Counted from the stretch's first letter, positions 1-6,015 are shown. The stretch is 6,045 bases of DNA from Desulfurobacterium sp. (GCA_026988135.1 JALSLT010000110.1:1-6045); one strand, 5' to 3'. The notes: generated from the sequence alone by a model not told the origin. Numbers and translations are program-made.

Positions 1-646
1 GGATGAAATAATGTTTTATAAAAGCCCATGTGGGATTTAGTATAAGTTTATAAAATTTAAACCGTTTTCCGTTTTTATACATCTCTTCGGCGGATAACTT
101 GGCATATTTGATTGACTTAATACAATGTTCATATATGTTTTTATAACTGTAGTGATAAAGAAATCCCTTAAGTTTTAAAACTTTTCCATTTGTGCTTAAG
201 TATTCGTGGATATTACCACCTTCCCATCTTGGATTACTCTCTTTTTTTACAAGTCTTAAAACCCAATCGGGTTGCCATACATGGTTTAAAAATTTACCTG
301 CATAAAACGTTTTTCTGTTTAACATAAATCCGTCAGCTTTTTCATCTGTAACTGCTTTAACTATCTCTTTTTTAAGCTCTTCTGAAACAACTTCATCAGC
401 GTCAAGGAAAAGAATCCACTTTTGAGTACACTTCTTTATTAGGGAATTTTTCTGGTCGCGGAATCCCTTCCAGTCTTCAATAAAAACTCTTGCATCGTAA
501 CTTTTAGCTATTTCTACGGTTTTGTCTTTTGAGTGACTGTCAATTATCACAATTTCTGAAGCTATATCATTAATAGCCTCAAGGGTTTTTGGTAAATTCT
601 TCTCTTCGTTATAAGTTATCAGGGCAACTGTTAATGGTAGTTTCAT
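1..646 (-). CDS. Family 2 glycosyltransferase, WaaE/KdtX-like (C-terminus cut by window edge)
   Basis: A GT-A fold glycosyltransferase, probably adding a sugar from a nucleotide-sugar donor to lipopolysaccharide core or another envelope glycan on the cytoplasmic face of the inner membrane. The 215 readable residues begin with a GT2 strand and loop (VALITYNEEKNLPKTL, about 7-22), then VIIDSHSKDKT (33-43) and the metal/nucleotide site FLDADE (D82, D84, E85). The later PDWVLRL, WEGGNIHEY and YHYSYKN segments and the final NPTWAFIKHYF resemble the WaaE/KdtX beta-glucosyltransferase group, which is usually about 250 residues, so some 35 are likely missing past position 1. The ATG at 646 is chosen because AAGGAA (651-656) lies 4 bases upstream. 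The frame stays open to the edge. It stands alone, divergent from tRNA-Glu. Family is confident; acceptor sugar is unknown. Confidence 0.88.
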   Translation of the reverse strand, partial: MKLPLTVALITYNEEKNLPKTLEAINDIASEIVIIDSHSKDKTVEIAKSYDARVFIEDWKGFRDQKNSLIKKCTQKWILFLDADEVVSEELKKEIVKAVTDEKADGFMLNRKTFYAGKFLNHVWQPDWVLRLVKKESNPRWEGGNIHEYLSTNGKVLKLKGFLYHYSYKNIYEHCIKSIKYAKLSAEEMYKNGKRFKFYKLILNPTWAFIKHYFI

Positions 647-687
647 CTGCTTCCTTTTTGTCAAGGTGTTTGCAGTGATTATATTAA

Positions 688-716
688 ATTATGGAGTGTT
701 GCCATATAGAAGTAAA
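688..716 (-). promoter_or_regulatory. Putative sigma70-type promoter of the glycosyltransferase gene
   Basis: On the minus strand TTTACT (716-711) and CATAAT (693-688) are separated by 17 bases, placing a transcript start near 681 and a leader of about 35 bases before the ATG at 646. A perfect TATAAT also lies at 683-678 but has no good -35 at 16 to 18 bases. Assignment rests only on consensus matching (4/6 and 5/6). Confidence 0.45.
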
Positions 717-733
717 CTTTTTGTAAAAAGTTT
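714..733. repeat. Perfect 9-bp inverted repeat between two divergent promoters
   Basis: AAACTTTTT (714-722) and AAAAAGTTT (725-733) are exact reverse complements separated by GT. The repeat overlaps the -35 box proposed for the glycosyltransferase and ends 11 bases before the -35 box of the tRNA-Glu promoter. This suits a regulator-binding site for the divergent pair. The arms are very AT-rich, so chance or a simple cruciform is also possible. Confidence 0.4.
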
Positions 734-744
734 CACGATAAGGG

Positions 745-773
745 TTGACATAGAGTAGGGGTTCTCTTATATT
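745..773 (+). promoter_or_regulatory. Promoter of tRNA-Glu
   Basis: A perfect TTGACA (745-750) is followed after exactly 17 bases by TATATT (768-773). The predicted start near 780 leaves a leader of only about 9 bases before the mature tRNA 5' end. This is the strongest promoter match in the window, as expected for a stable RNA gene. Confidence 0.85.
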
Positions 774-788
774 TCTCCCTACGCTGTT

Positions 789-866
<78 letters not shown>

Positions 867-870
867 TTTC

Positions 871-899
871 TTGACAATATTGTGGGAGCGGAGTAAATT
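871..899 (+). promoter_or_regulatory. Second promoter-like sequence just downstream of tRNA-Glu
   Basis: TTGACA (871-876) lies four bases after the tRNA CCA end and is followed after 17 bases by TAAATT (894-899), a 4/6 match to TATAAT. Transcription would start near 906. No coding gene lies ahead on this strand, so if active it would make a short RNA ending at the 950-971 hairpin. Confidence 0.4.
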
Positions 900-912
900 T
901 GTCTTCATCATA

Positions 913-936
913 CCCCCCTTTTCCCCCTCCCTCCCC
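913..936 (-). other. G-quadruplex motif on the minus strand (C-rich tract on plus)
   Basis: Read on the minus strand, four G runs of 4, 3, 5 and 6 bases are separated by loops of A, A and AAAA, so the tract meets the usual rule for an intramolecular G-quadruplex (four runs of at least three G with short loops). It lies beyond the deoA stop, past the hairpin, and just beyond the 3' end of tRNA-Glu. It stands out sharply from the AT-rich flanks. Folding in the cell is unproven. Confidence 0.6.
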
Positions 937-949
937 ATATATGGAGAAA

Positions 950-971
950 GCTGGCACATTCAAGTGCCAGC
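950..971. terminator. Hairpin between convergent transcripts, probable bidirectional terminator
   Basis: GCTGGCAC (950-957) pairs perfectly with GTGCCAGC (964-971) across a six-base loop. On the plus strand it is followed by ATCTTTTAT, which could end transcription from tRNA-Glu or the second promoter. On the minus strand it is followed by TTTCTC, which could end the rseP-deoA operon about 55 bases after the deoA stop. Both U tracts are short, so termination may be partial in either direction. Confidence 0.6.
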
Positions 972-1026
972 ATCTTTTATGCTTCAATTGCAATATACCA
1001 TTTTATCTTAAATTAAACAATATTTA

Positions 1027-2298
1027 TTAAGGGATGATTTCTTTTATTAGATTGAGTCTTTCAGGTTTGTTTTCTTCAATTTTAAATGCTGAAAGAAATT
1101 TATTGATAAAAGCTGTACTATCTCCTATGTTACAGATTATTTCTCCTATTGGTTCTCCTTTTTTAACATAGTTACCTATCTTTTTGAAAAATTTAAGTCC
1201 TGCTGAATAGTCTATTTTATCCTCTTTCCTTTTCCTTCCTCCTCCCGTTTCTATAATAAGAAATCCGAGTGCTTCACCGTCTATTTCTGTTATGTAGCCC
1301 TCTTTATCACTTTTAACAAGGATTCTTCTCTTTCCTATTGAAAGTTTTGTGGTTCCACCGAGGTACTCTATCCATTCGCAAAATCTATTTAAAGCTTTTC
1401 CAGAAAGAATTATATTTTCTGCCTTTTCTTTTCCTTCCTCAAAAGAGCCTTTTTCTGTTATTTTGAAAAGAATTCCTGTTAAAGTTGTAACAACTTCAAG
1501 GAGGTCGTTTGAGATATCACCTGAAAGGGCGTTTAAAGATTCTATAATCTCAATAGCATTTCCTGCACTTCTTCCAAGGGGTTGATTCATGTCTGTAATT
1601 GCTGCACCTGCTTTTTTACCGTAAAGTTTTGATACATTAACAAGTCCTTCCGCAAGCTTTTCCGCTTCATTCATAGTTTTCATAAACGCCCCAGAGCCAA
1701 CCTTTACATCAAAAACAATCCCTTGGGTATTTACACACAATTTTTTACTTAAAATACTTGATACTATAAGGGGAATACTTTCAACTGTTGATGTTGCATC
1801 TCTTAAAGCGTAAATTTTCCTGTCTGCCGGTGCTATCTTTTCTGTTTGGCAGGATATTGAAAACCCAAATCTTTTCACTACGTCTTCTATTTCTTGTTTA
1901 TTGAGTGTGACTTTTATTCCTGTACTTTCCATCTTATCCGCAGTGCCGCCGGTAAATCCTAAAGCTCTACCTGATAAAAGCACAGCAGGCAATCCGAGTT
2001 CTGCAAGTACAGGTGCGATAATAAATGAAACTTTATCTCCTATTCCTCCAGTACTGTGTTTATCAACAATAATTCCGTTTATATTGATATTTATAGTTTC
2101 TCCACTTCTTAGCATGGCATCTGTAAGATGAAGCGTTTCACTATCTGTCATTCCTTTGAAGTAGATTGCCATAAGAAAAGCAGCCATCTGATAGTCAGAA
2201 ATTTCTCCTTTAAGGTATCTTTTTATCGATTCTTTTATCTCTCCATCAGATAGTTCAAATCCGTCTCTTTTCCTTTTTATTATCTCTTTGAATAGCAT
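1027..2298 (-). CDS. deoA: Thymidine / pyrimidine-nucleoside phosphorylase
   Basis: Cytoplasmic salvage enzyme that reversibly splits thymidine (and, in the Pdp branch, uridine) with phosphate into the base and (deoxy)ribose 1-phosphate. At 423 residues it is near the family's 430-440. The phosphate-binding segment DKHSTGGIGDK (79-89) is intact. The family signature SGRALGFTGGTADKMES spans 109-125. The E. coli active-site residues His85, Arg171, Ser186 and Lys190 have clear counterparts at H81, R166, S181 and K185 (YALRDATST and SSILSKK). DVKVGSGAFMK and DMNQPLGRSAGNAIE follow, and the C-terminal GGGRKRKEDKIDYSAG domain is complete. The ATG at 2298 is preceded by AGGAA, whose first bases overlap the TAG stop of the upstream protease gene; the gap is 10 bases, suggesting coupled translation. 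It is the last gene of the operon. Whether it prefers thymidine only or both nucleosides cannot be told. Confidence 0.95.
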   Translation of the reverse strand: MLFKEIIKRKRDGFELSDGEIKESIKRYLKGEISDYQMAAFLMAIYFKGMTDSETLHLTDAMLRSGETINININGIIVDKHSTGGIGDKVSFIIAPVLAELGLPAVLLSGRALGFTGGTADKMESTGIKVTLNKQEIEDVVKRFGFSISCQTEKIAPADRKIYALRDATSTVESIPLIVSSILSKKLCVNTQGIVFDVKVGSGAFMKTMNEAEKLAEGLVNVSKLYGKKAGAAITDMNQPLGRSAGNAIEIIESLNALSGDISNDLLEVVTTLTGILFKITEKGSFEEGKEKAENIILSGKALNRFCEWIEYLGGTTKLSIGKRRILVKSDKEGYITEIDGEALGFLIIETGGGRKRKEDKIDYSAGLKFFKKIGNYVKKGEPIGEIICNIGDSTAFINKFLSAFKIEENKPERLNLIKEIIP

Positions 2299-2308
2299 TT
2301 TGTTTTTC

Positions 2309-2944
2309 CTAAAAAAGATTAACTCCTACGATTTTTGCCATCAAAAAGCTCACATTGTTTATGGTTGATATTAAAATGGAAGTAAACGGAGGTAGCATTA
2401 TTATTGCTATAAGAATAAACATTCCGTAAGGTTCATATTTTCTGATTTTTAAAAGGGTTTCTGCCGGGAGAAAATATTCGAGGATTCTGTACCCATCAAG
2501 AGGCGGTATGGGAAGAAGGTTAAATATCCCAAATGCGATATTGATAAATGTTCCCCAGGTGAAGAATATACTAAGAGGTATTCCGATTGTTGAAGGTATG
2601 GGGATAGATGACATAAATTTTAAGCAGATTAAAAACAGAAATGCACTTGCAAAATTTGATAGTGGTCCGGCTATCGCAACCAATAGCATTCCAAGCCGTT
2701 TATTTTTTATTTCTTTAAACATTAAAGGGTTGACAGGAACCGGTTTAGCCCATCCGAAGTGAACAATAAATAGGGCTAAGAATCCGATTGGGTCTATGTG
2801 AGCAAGTGGGTTTAATGTTAATCTACCGTGAAGTTTAGGAGTAATATCACCTAATTTATAAGCTACATATCCGTGAGAAAATTCATGTATGGTTAAAGCC
2901 CATAAAATTGCAGGGATTCCTATTATCCATTCCGAAATGTTTAT
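2309..2944 (-). CDS. Site-2 protease family protein (peptidase M50, small form) with probable ATA start
   Basis: A polytopic membrane zinc metalloprotease of the compact M50 group without PDZ domains; substrate unknown. Read from 2944 it has 211 residues, the usual size. Zinc site HEFSH is at H20, E21 and H24 in the first membrane segment, followed by LTLNPLAHIDPIG (42-54) and FGWAKPVPVNP (63-73). The second membrane segment is about 85-111. The third zinc-ligand motif NLLPIPPLDG is at 142-151 (D150). A last hydrophobic stretch covers 173-211. The first in-frame ATG (2722, residue 75) would remove the zinc-binding HExxH, so it cannot be the true start. Between the in-frame TAA of the upstream gene (2971-2969) and HExxH there is no ATG, GTG or TTG. 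ATA at 2944-2942 sits 5 bases after a perfect AAGGAGG, and the resulting N-terminus (x-NISEWIIGIPAILWALTIHE) aligns with relatives starting M-N-(I/L)-S. ATT at 2938 is a weaker alternative; a sequence error is possible. Confidence 0.88.
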   Translation of the reverse strand: MNISEWIIGIPAILWALTIHEFSHGYVAYKLGDITPKLHGRLTLNPLAHIDPIGFLALFIVHFGWAKPVPVNPLMFKEIKNKRLGMLLVAIAGPLSNFASAFLFLICLKFMSSIPIPSTIGIPLSIFFTWGTFINIAFGIFNLLPIPPLDGYRILEYFLPAETLLKIRKYEPYGMFILIAIIMLPPFTSILISTINNVSFLMAKIVGVNLF

Positions 2945-2949
2945 AGCTT

Positions 2950-2956
2950 CCTCCTT
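2950..2956 (-). promoter_or_regulatory. Ribosome binding site that decides the M50 protease start
   Basis: Perfect AAGGAGG on the minus strand in the 24-base gap after the AMMECR1 gene. The five bases AAGCT separate it from the ATA codon at 2944-2942, an optimal distance, whereas ATT at 2938-2936 is 11 bases away and the nearest out-of-frame ATG is about 19 away. The site argues that translation starts here despite the lack of a standard start codon. Confidence 0.75.
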
Positions 2957-2968
2957 GTAAATAATAGT

Positions 2969-3574
2969 TTATATATTTTTTTTAATAATATTTCCGTAAG
3001 GTGCTGTTTCTTTAAAAATTTGTCCCTGAAAGCGGTAAATCTGGCAGTATGGAGATTTCCAGCAGTCATGAGGGAGTCCCGCTTTTATACATGTTTGTGA
3101 TAGAAATTCCTCTTCGTTCCATCTCAATTCCACCGGAACTTGTGGAAGCAGAAGTCCACTTGCAAATTTGTATTTTACAATAAGGCCGTCTCTTCCTACC
3201 TTTATAATTTCCTGTAGTTTTTCCGGAGGTACATCTATCAATTCCGGAGGTGTTAGAACTGTTGTTTCAAATGTTATATGTTCGAGTTCTTCCGGAGAAA
3301 TCGGCGGAAACCTTGGGTCTTTAGTTGCGGCTGAGATGGCTGCGTCTATTGTTGCTTCTATAAGGGGTATGACAGGTTCCGGAAATCCTATGCATCCCCT
3401 TAACCGGTCTGCCGGAAAAGTTTTTATTGTTACAAAGACTCCCCTTTCTTCAAAAAGCTCAGGAGGAGTGTTTGGCGGTACAGGAAGTTTTATGCCGTTT
3501 GCTAGAAGCTCTTCTACACTTGCCCTTGCAACTTTTATAAGGAATTTTCCGTATTCTATCGGAAGAAGTTTCAT
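2969..3574 (-). CDS. AMMECR1-domain protein (AmmeMemoRadiSam system protein A type)
   Basis: A 201-residue single-domain protein of the AMMECR1 family, conserved from archaea to humans, whose biochemical role is not settled. The family hallmark LRGCIGF is at 58-64, followed by EPVIPLIEATIDAAISAATKD and RFPPISPEEL, then VLTPPELI, the IKVGRDGLIVKY block, GLLLPQVPVE and the C-terminal CWKSPYCQIYRFQGQIF. The whole length resembles archaeal members closely. In many prokaryotes the family is linked or fused to a Memo-like protein and a radical SAM enzyme; neither is visible here. No signal peptide or membrane segment, so cytoplasmic. Start ATG 3574 follows GGAGG (3581-3585) by 6 bases; that site lies inside the last codons of the serpin gene, whose TGA is one base before this ATG, so translation is probably coupled. 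Family confident, function unknown. Confidence 0.93.
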   Translation of the reverse strand: MKLLPIEYGKFLIKVARASVEELLANGIKLPVPPNTPPELFEERGVFVTIKTFPADRLRGCIGFPEPVIPLIEATIDAAISAATKDPRFPPISPEELEHITFETTVLTPPELIDVPPEKLQEIIKVGRDGLIVKYKFASGLLLPQVPVELRWNEEEFLSQTCIKAGLPHDCWKSPYCQIYRFQGQIFKETAPYGNIIKKNI

Positions 3575-3575
3575 T

Positions 3576-4715
3576 TCACTCCTCCAAAGGGTTTACAATA
3601 TATCCCGTGAATAAGATAATCCCTTTTTTATCGGTTAGGGTAAAAAAGAAAGGTCTGTCTATTTTAAACAGTTTCTTGCGTTTTGGAGGAATAGATTTCA
3701 AACCTATTGCAACAGCCGTTGCAGCAGCAGCTTCTGTTCCGTTTTCATCCACGTGAATAAACGTTTGGTGAATAGCTTTCTGAACATAAAGGTTTTTCTT
3801 TCCGGTTATTCGGGATAGGTTCGCTTTCATGGTGAAAACATCTTTTACTCCAAGTTTTGAAAGTGTTGATTTTAGGTATATTCTGTTTTCTGTTGTGAAC
3901 TTTGGCATTTCAATTTTTATAAAAGTTGGTTTCATTTTCCGGATTATGTTTTTATAAGTATTGTATGTGAGCTTAAAGTTTCCCTTTTTAGGGAGGAAAA
4001 TAAGCATTTTGTATCCGTTTTCGTACGGTAAAGAAACTGCTTTAACTGTTTTGTTCTCAAATATGGCAAATCTCCCGGTTGTTTCCATTGTTGGTACTTT
4101 CACTGTTCCGTTAACGGAGTGAAAAGGTTTTGTTGCCGTTAATTCTTTTTTAAAAGGCATTTTCCATCTGTCTTTAAAGTGGATGGCATTGACGATTATC
4201 AGTCGTGTAAGGGGTGTTATATCGGTTTGTTTTATAAGGTCTTTTATCTTTCCTTCTGTGGTATTTTTAACATTGCTATTTATTCTATAAATCGTTTTTT
4301 TTCTTCCGTCTTTGGTTGTAAAATCAACAGATGATATCTCTGGTTTGTAGAAATTTTTTACTGCTTTAAGGTAGTTTTGTCTGATATAAAACCCTTTCTG
4401 TATATAAATGCCGTTATAAAGTTTTATATTTTCTTTCTTTTCGGTTATCTCCGCTTTTAAAAGTTTTCTAAGTTCAATCTTTGAATGGTAAAGAAAGCCA
4501 AGCTTTAGTTCTTTTTCCGTGTTATTTTCCGCTCCCTCATAAACGGGAGAGAACGCTATGTAGATACTGTATGGAGAGAGATTAAGATTTTTCCCGTTTA
4601 GGGAGGCGTTTAGCAACTTAAATGAGAAACTGTTGATACTGTTTGAAAGTTTACACGCCAAAGCGCTTCCCATTAGAAGAAGCGCCATTATTATGGTTTT
4701 AATTAAAGTTTTCAT
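3576..4715 (-). CDS. Secreted serpin (serine protease inhibitor family I4), probable lipoprotein
   Basis: A suicide inhibitor: the target cuts the reactive loop, which inserts into the central sheet and traps the protease. The 379 residues start with a signal peptide (1-20, SALA-C21); C21 is the only cysteine in the protein, favouring lipid anchoring, although lipobox position -3 is Ala rather than Leu. Serpin landmarks follow: NLSPYSI, INSNVKNTTEGKIKDLI, NAIHFKDRWKMPF, LPYENGYKMLIFLP and FIHVDENGTEA. The hinge E324-N-GTEAAAAT-333 has the small residues needed for loop insertion, so it should be inhibitory. Counting from the hinge puts P1-P1' at K340-S341, followed by I-P-P as in alpha-1-antitrypsin. 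FKIDRPFFFTL (350-360) fits the serpin signature. Trypsin-like specificity is inferred from Lys at P1. It starts 19 bases after rseP with only a weak ribosome site (TAGAG), unlike the other genes of the run. Target protease unknown. Confidence 0.93.
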   Translation of the reverse strand: MKTLIKTIIMALLLMGSALACKLSNSINSFSFKLLNASLNGKNLNLSPYSIYIAFSPVYEGAENNTEKELKLGFLYHSKIELRKLLKAEITEKKENIKLYNGIYIQKGFYIRQNYLKAVKNFYKPEISSVDFTTKDGRKKTIYRINSNVKNTTEGKIKDLIKQTDITPLTRLIIVNAIHFKDRWKMPFKKELTATKPFHSVNGTVKVPTMETTGRFAIFENKTVKAVSLPYENGYKMLIFLPKKGNFKLTYNTYKNIIRKMKPTFIKIEMPKFTTENRIYLKSTLSKLGVKDVFTMKANLSRITGKKNLYVQKAIHQTFIHVDENGTEAAAATAVAIGLKSIPPKRKKLFKIDRPFFFTLTDKKGIILFTGYIVNPLEE

Positions 4716-4734
4716 GGTTTGACTCTAAATAGGG

Positions 4735-6015
4735 TTAGTGGAATAACCTCATTATATCGTTATAAAAGACAAGAATCATCAGTATTCCAAGTAGTGCAAA
4801 TCCTATTTGTTGAAATCTTTCAACAAATTTTTGAGATAAAGGCTTCCCTCTTATCCACTCTATTAAAAACATAACGATGAGCCCTCCGTCAAGGACGGGA
4901 AGAGGTAAGAGATTGAAATAACCAAGCTGGAGGCTTATGAATCCCATGAAAAACAGAAAACTTGAAAGTCCTGCTTCTGCAGCTTTGCCGGCTACTTGAG
5001 CTATCATTATAGGACCACCAAGACTTTTAAAAGATGCATTTCCCGTTACTAATTTCTTTATAAATGTAAAAAATAGTGTTGACTGTGATAAAAATTGCTT
5101 TGTTCCCATTTTTACAGCTTCGAAGGGAGGATATTTTATAAATGTTTGGTCTATTTTGGGAACTATACCTATAACATATTTTTTATGCTCCTTATTGTAT
5201 TGCGGTTTAACTTTTTTTTCTTCTCTTTTTCCGTCTCTTAGAATGATAAGGGTTATTTCTTTTCCGTTACTATCTTTTATCTCATTTACTACCTGCTCCC
5301 AGCCTGTTATCTCTTTTCCATTTATGGAGAGGATAATATCACCATTTTTGAGTTTGGCTTTTTCAGCCGGGCTGTTCTTTATAATTTTACCTATTACGGG
5401 TTTTAGGGCAGGAACTATATCTATCGTTCCCGTTCCATTTTTTTCGTTCTTGCCAGTTTTTACTTTTATATTTACATTTTTTCCATCTCTTTTGATAAGG
5501 ATATCCAATTCTTTATCAGGATTGAGAGCTACTATTTTTTCGAATTCTTGCCAGGTTTTAACCGGTTTTTTGTTTACTTTCTCTATTATGTCTCCCTGTT
5601 TTAGTGTTGAGTTAGTAGATGCGAAACCGACTTTTGGAGTTTTTATACTATAAGTCGGGACGTATTTGCCTATAGTGTAAACCGTAGAAAATAAAATTAT
5701 TGTAAGAAGTAAATTCATAATAGGTCCTGCCAGGGCTATAACTATTCTCTGCCATGGAGGTTTGGCGTAAAAATCCCTTTCGCTTTTTACAGGTTCGTTA
5801 GGATCTTCGCCGGACATTTTCACATATCCCCCAAGAGGAATTGCGGCAACAACATATTCCGTTTCTCCCGATTTTTTCTTGAAGATAGGAGGCCCAAAGC
5901 CTATTGAAAATGTTTCTACTTTTACGTTGAAAAATTTAGCGGCCAAGAAGTGTCCTGCTTCATGAATCGTTATTAAAATTCCAATGGCTATTATGAAAGC
6001 CACTATTGTTATCAT
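4735..6015 (-). CDS. rseP: RIP metalloprotease RseP (site-2 zinc protease with two PDZ domains)
   Basis: Inner-membrane protease that cuts membrane-spanning segments of proteins already trimmed outside, such as anti-sigma factors and leftover signal peptides. At 426 residues it is near E. coli RseP (450). The zinc site HEAGH is at H18, E19 and H22 in the first membrane segment, followed by VETFSIGFGPPIF and IPLGGYVKMSGEDP (59-72). The second membrane segment is about 91-116. Two PDZ domains follow: about 120-190 (KQGDIIEKVNKKPV) and 203-285 (SPAEKAKLKNGDIILSINGKEI), both with a recognisable carboxylate-loop region. GGPIMIAQ (333-340) and the third ligand motif NLLPLPVLDGG (N368, D376) precede the final membrane segment (about 401-421). 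Start ATG 6015 lies 7 bases after AAAGGAGG (6023-6030). It is the first complete gene of the operon; the short stretch to 6045 is too small to identify a predecessor, though dxr often precedes rseP in bacteria. Confidence 0.96.
   Translation of the reverse strand: MITIVAFIIAIGILITIHEAGHFLAAKFFNVKVETFSIGFGPPIFKKKSGETEYVVAAIPLGGYVKMSGEDPNEPVKSERDFYAKPPWQRIVIALAGPIMNLLLTIILFSTVYTIGKYVPTYSIKTPKVGFASTNSTLKQGDIIEKVNKKPVKTWQEFEKIVALNPDKELDILIKRDGKNVNIKVKTGKNEKNGTGTIDIVPALKPVIGKIIKNSPAEKAKLKNGDIILSINGKEITGWEQVVNEIKDSNGKEITLIILRDGKREEKKVKPQYNKEHKKYVIGIVPKIDQTFIKYPPFEAVKMGTKQFLSQSTLFFTFIKKLVTGNASFKSLGGPIMIAQVAGKAAEAGLSSFLFFMGFISLQLGYFNLLPLPVLDGGLIVMFLIEWIRGKPLSQKFVERFQQIGFALLGILMILVFYNDIMRLFH

Larger units (their letters stand above)
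906..980 (+). ncRNA. Candidate short RNA with C-rich 5' half and 3' hairpin (tentative)
   Basis: The only support is architecture: a TTGACA-17-TAAATT promoter-like element, then about 75 bases holding an unpaired C/U-rich stretch (913-936, with CCCCC, CCTCC and CTCC blocks), then an 8-bp hairpin (950-971) trailed by ATCTTTTAT. C/U-rich single-stranded loops in bacterial small RNAs can pair with G-rich ribosome binding sites, and the operon genes here carry GGAGG sites. No known RNA family is recognised. It could equally be an untranscribed spacer. Confidence 0.22.

Noticed and set aside
647..664. TTGACA-like sequence on the minus strand just before the glycosyltransferase ATG as a promoter.
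   Set aside because: It lies about 13 bases from the start codon, so a promoter there would start transcription inside the gene; no fitting -10 is seen.
941..1030. Plus-strand 29-codon ORF starting ATG at 941 with three cysteines (KCQHLLCFNC).
   Set aside because: No ribosome binding site (upstream is C/T-rich), its codons run through the terminator hairpin and its stop overlaps the end of deoA. The cysteine spacing resembles a metal site but is probably chance.
2309..2722. Reading the M50 gene from the ATG at 2722 as a 137-residue protein.
   Set aside because: It would lose HExxH and conserved blocks that are present and in frame directly upstream, and there is no good ribosome site before 2722.
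2900..2971. M50 gene as a frameshifted pseudogene or as a fusion read through from AMMECR1.
   Set aside because: The frame is intact from HExxH to the end with all zinc ligands, the in-frame TAA ends AMMECR1 at its normal C-terminus, and a perfect ribosome site follows it.
5156..5653. Long plus-strand open frame opposite rseP, and similar ones opposite deoA, AMMECR1 and M50.
   Set aside because: All are antisense shadows of well-supported genes, with no recognisable domain and low-complexity Phe/Ser-rich translations.
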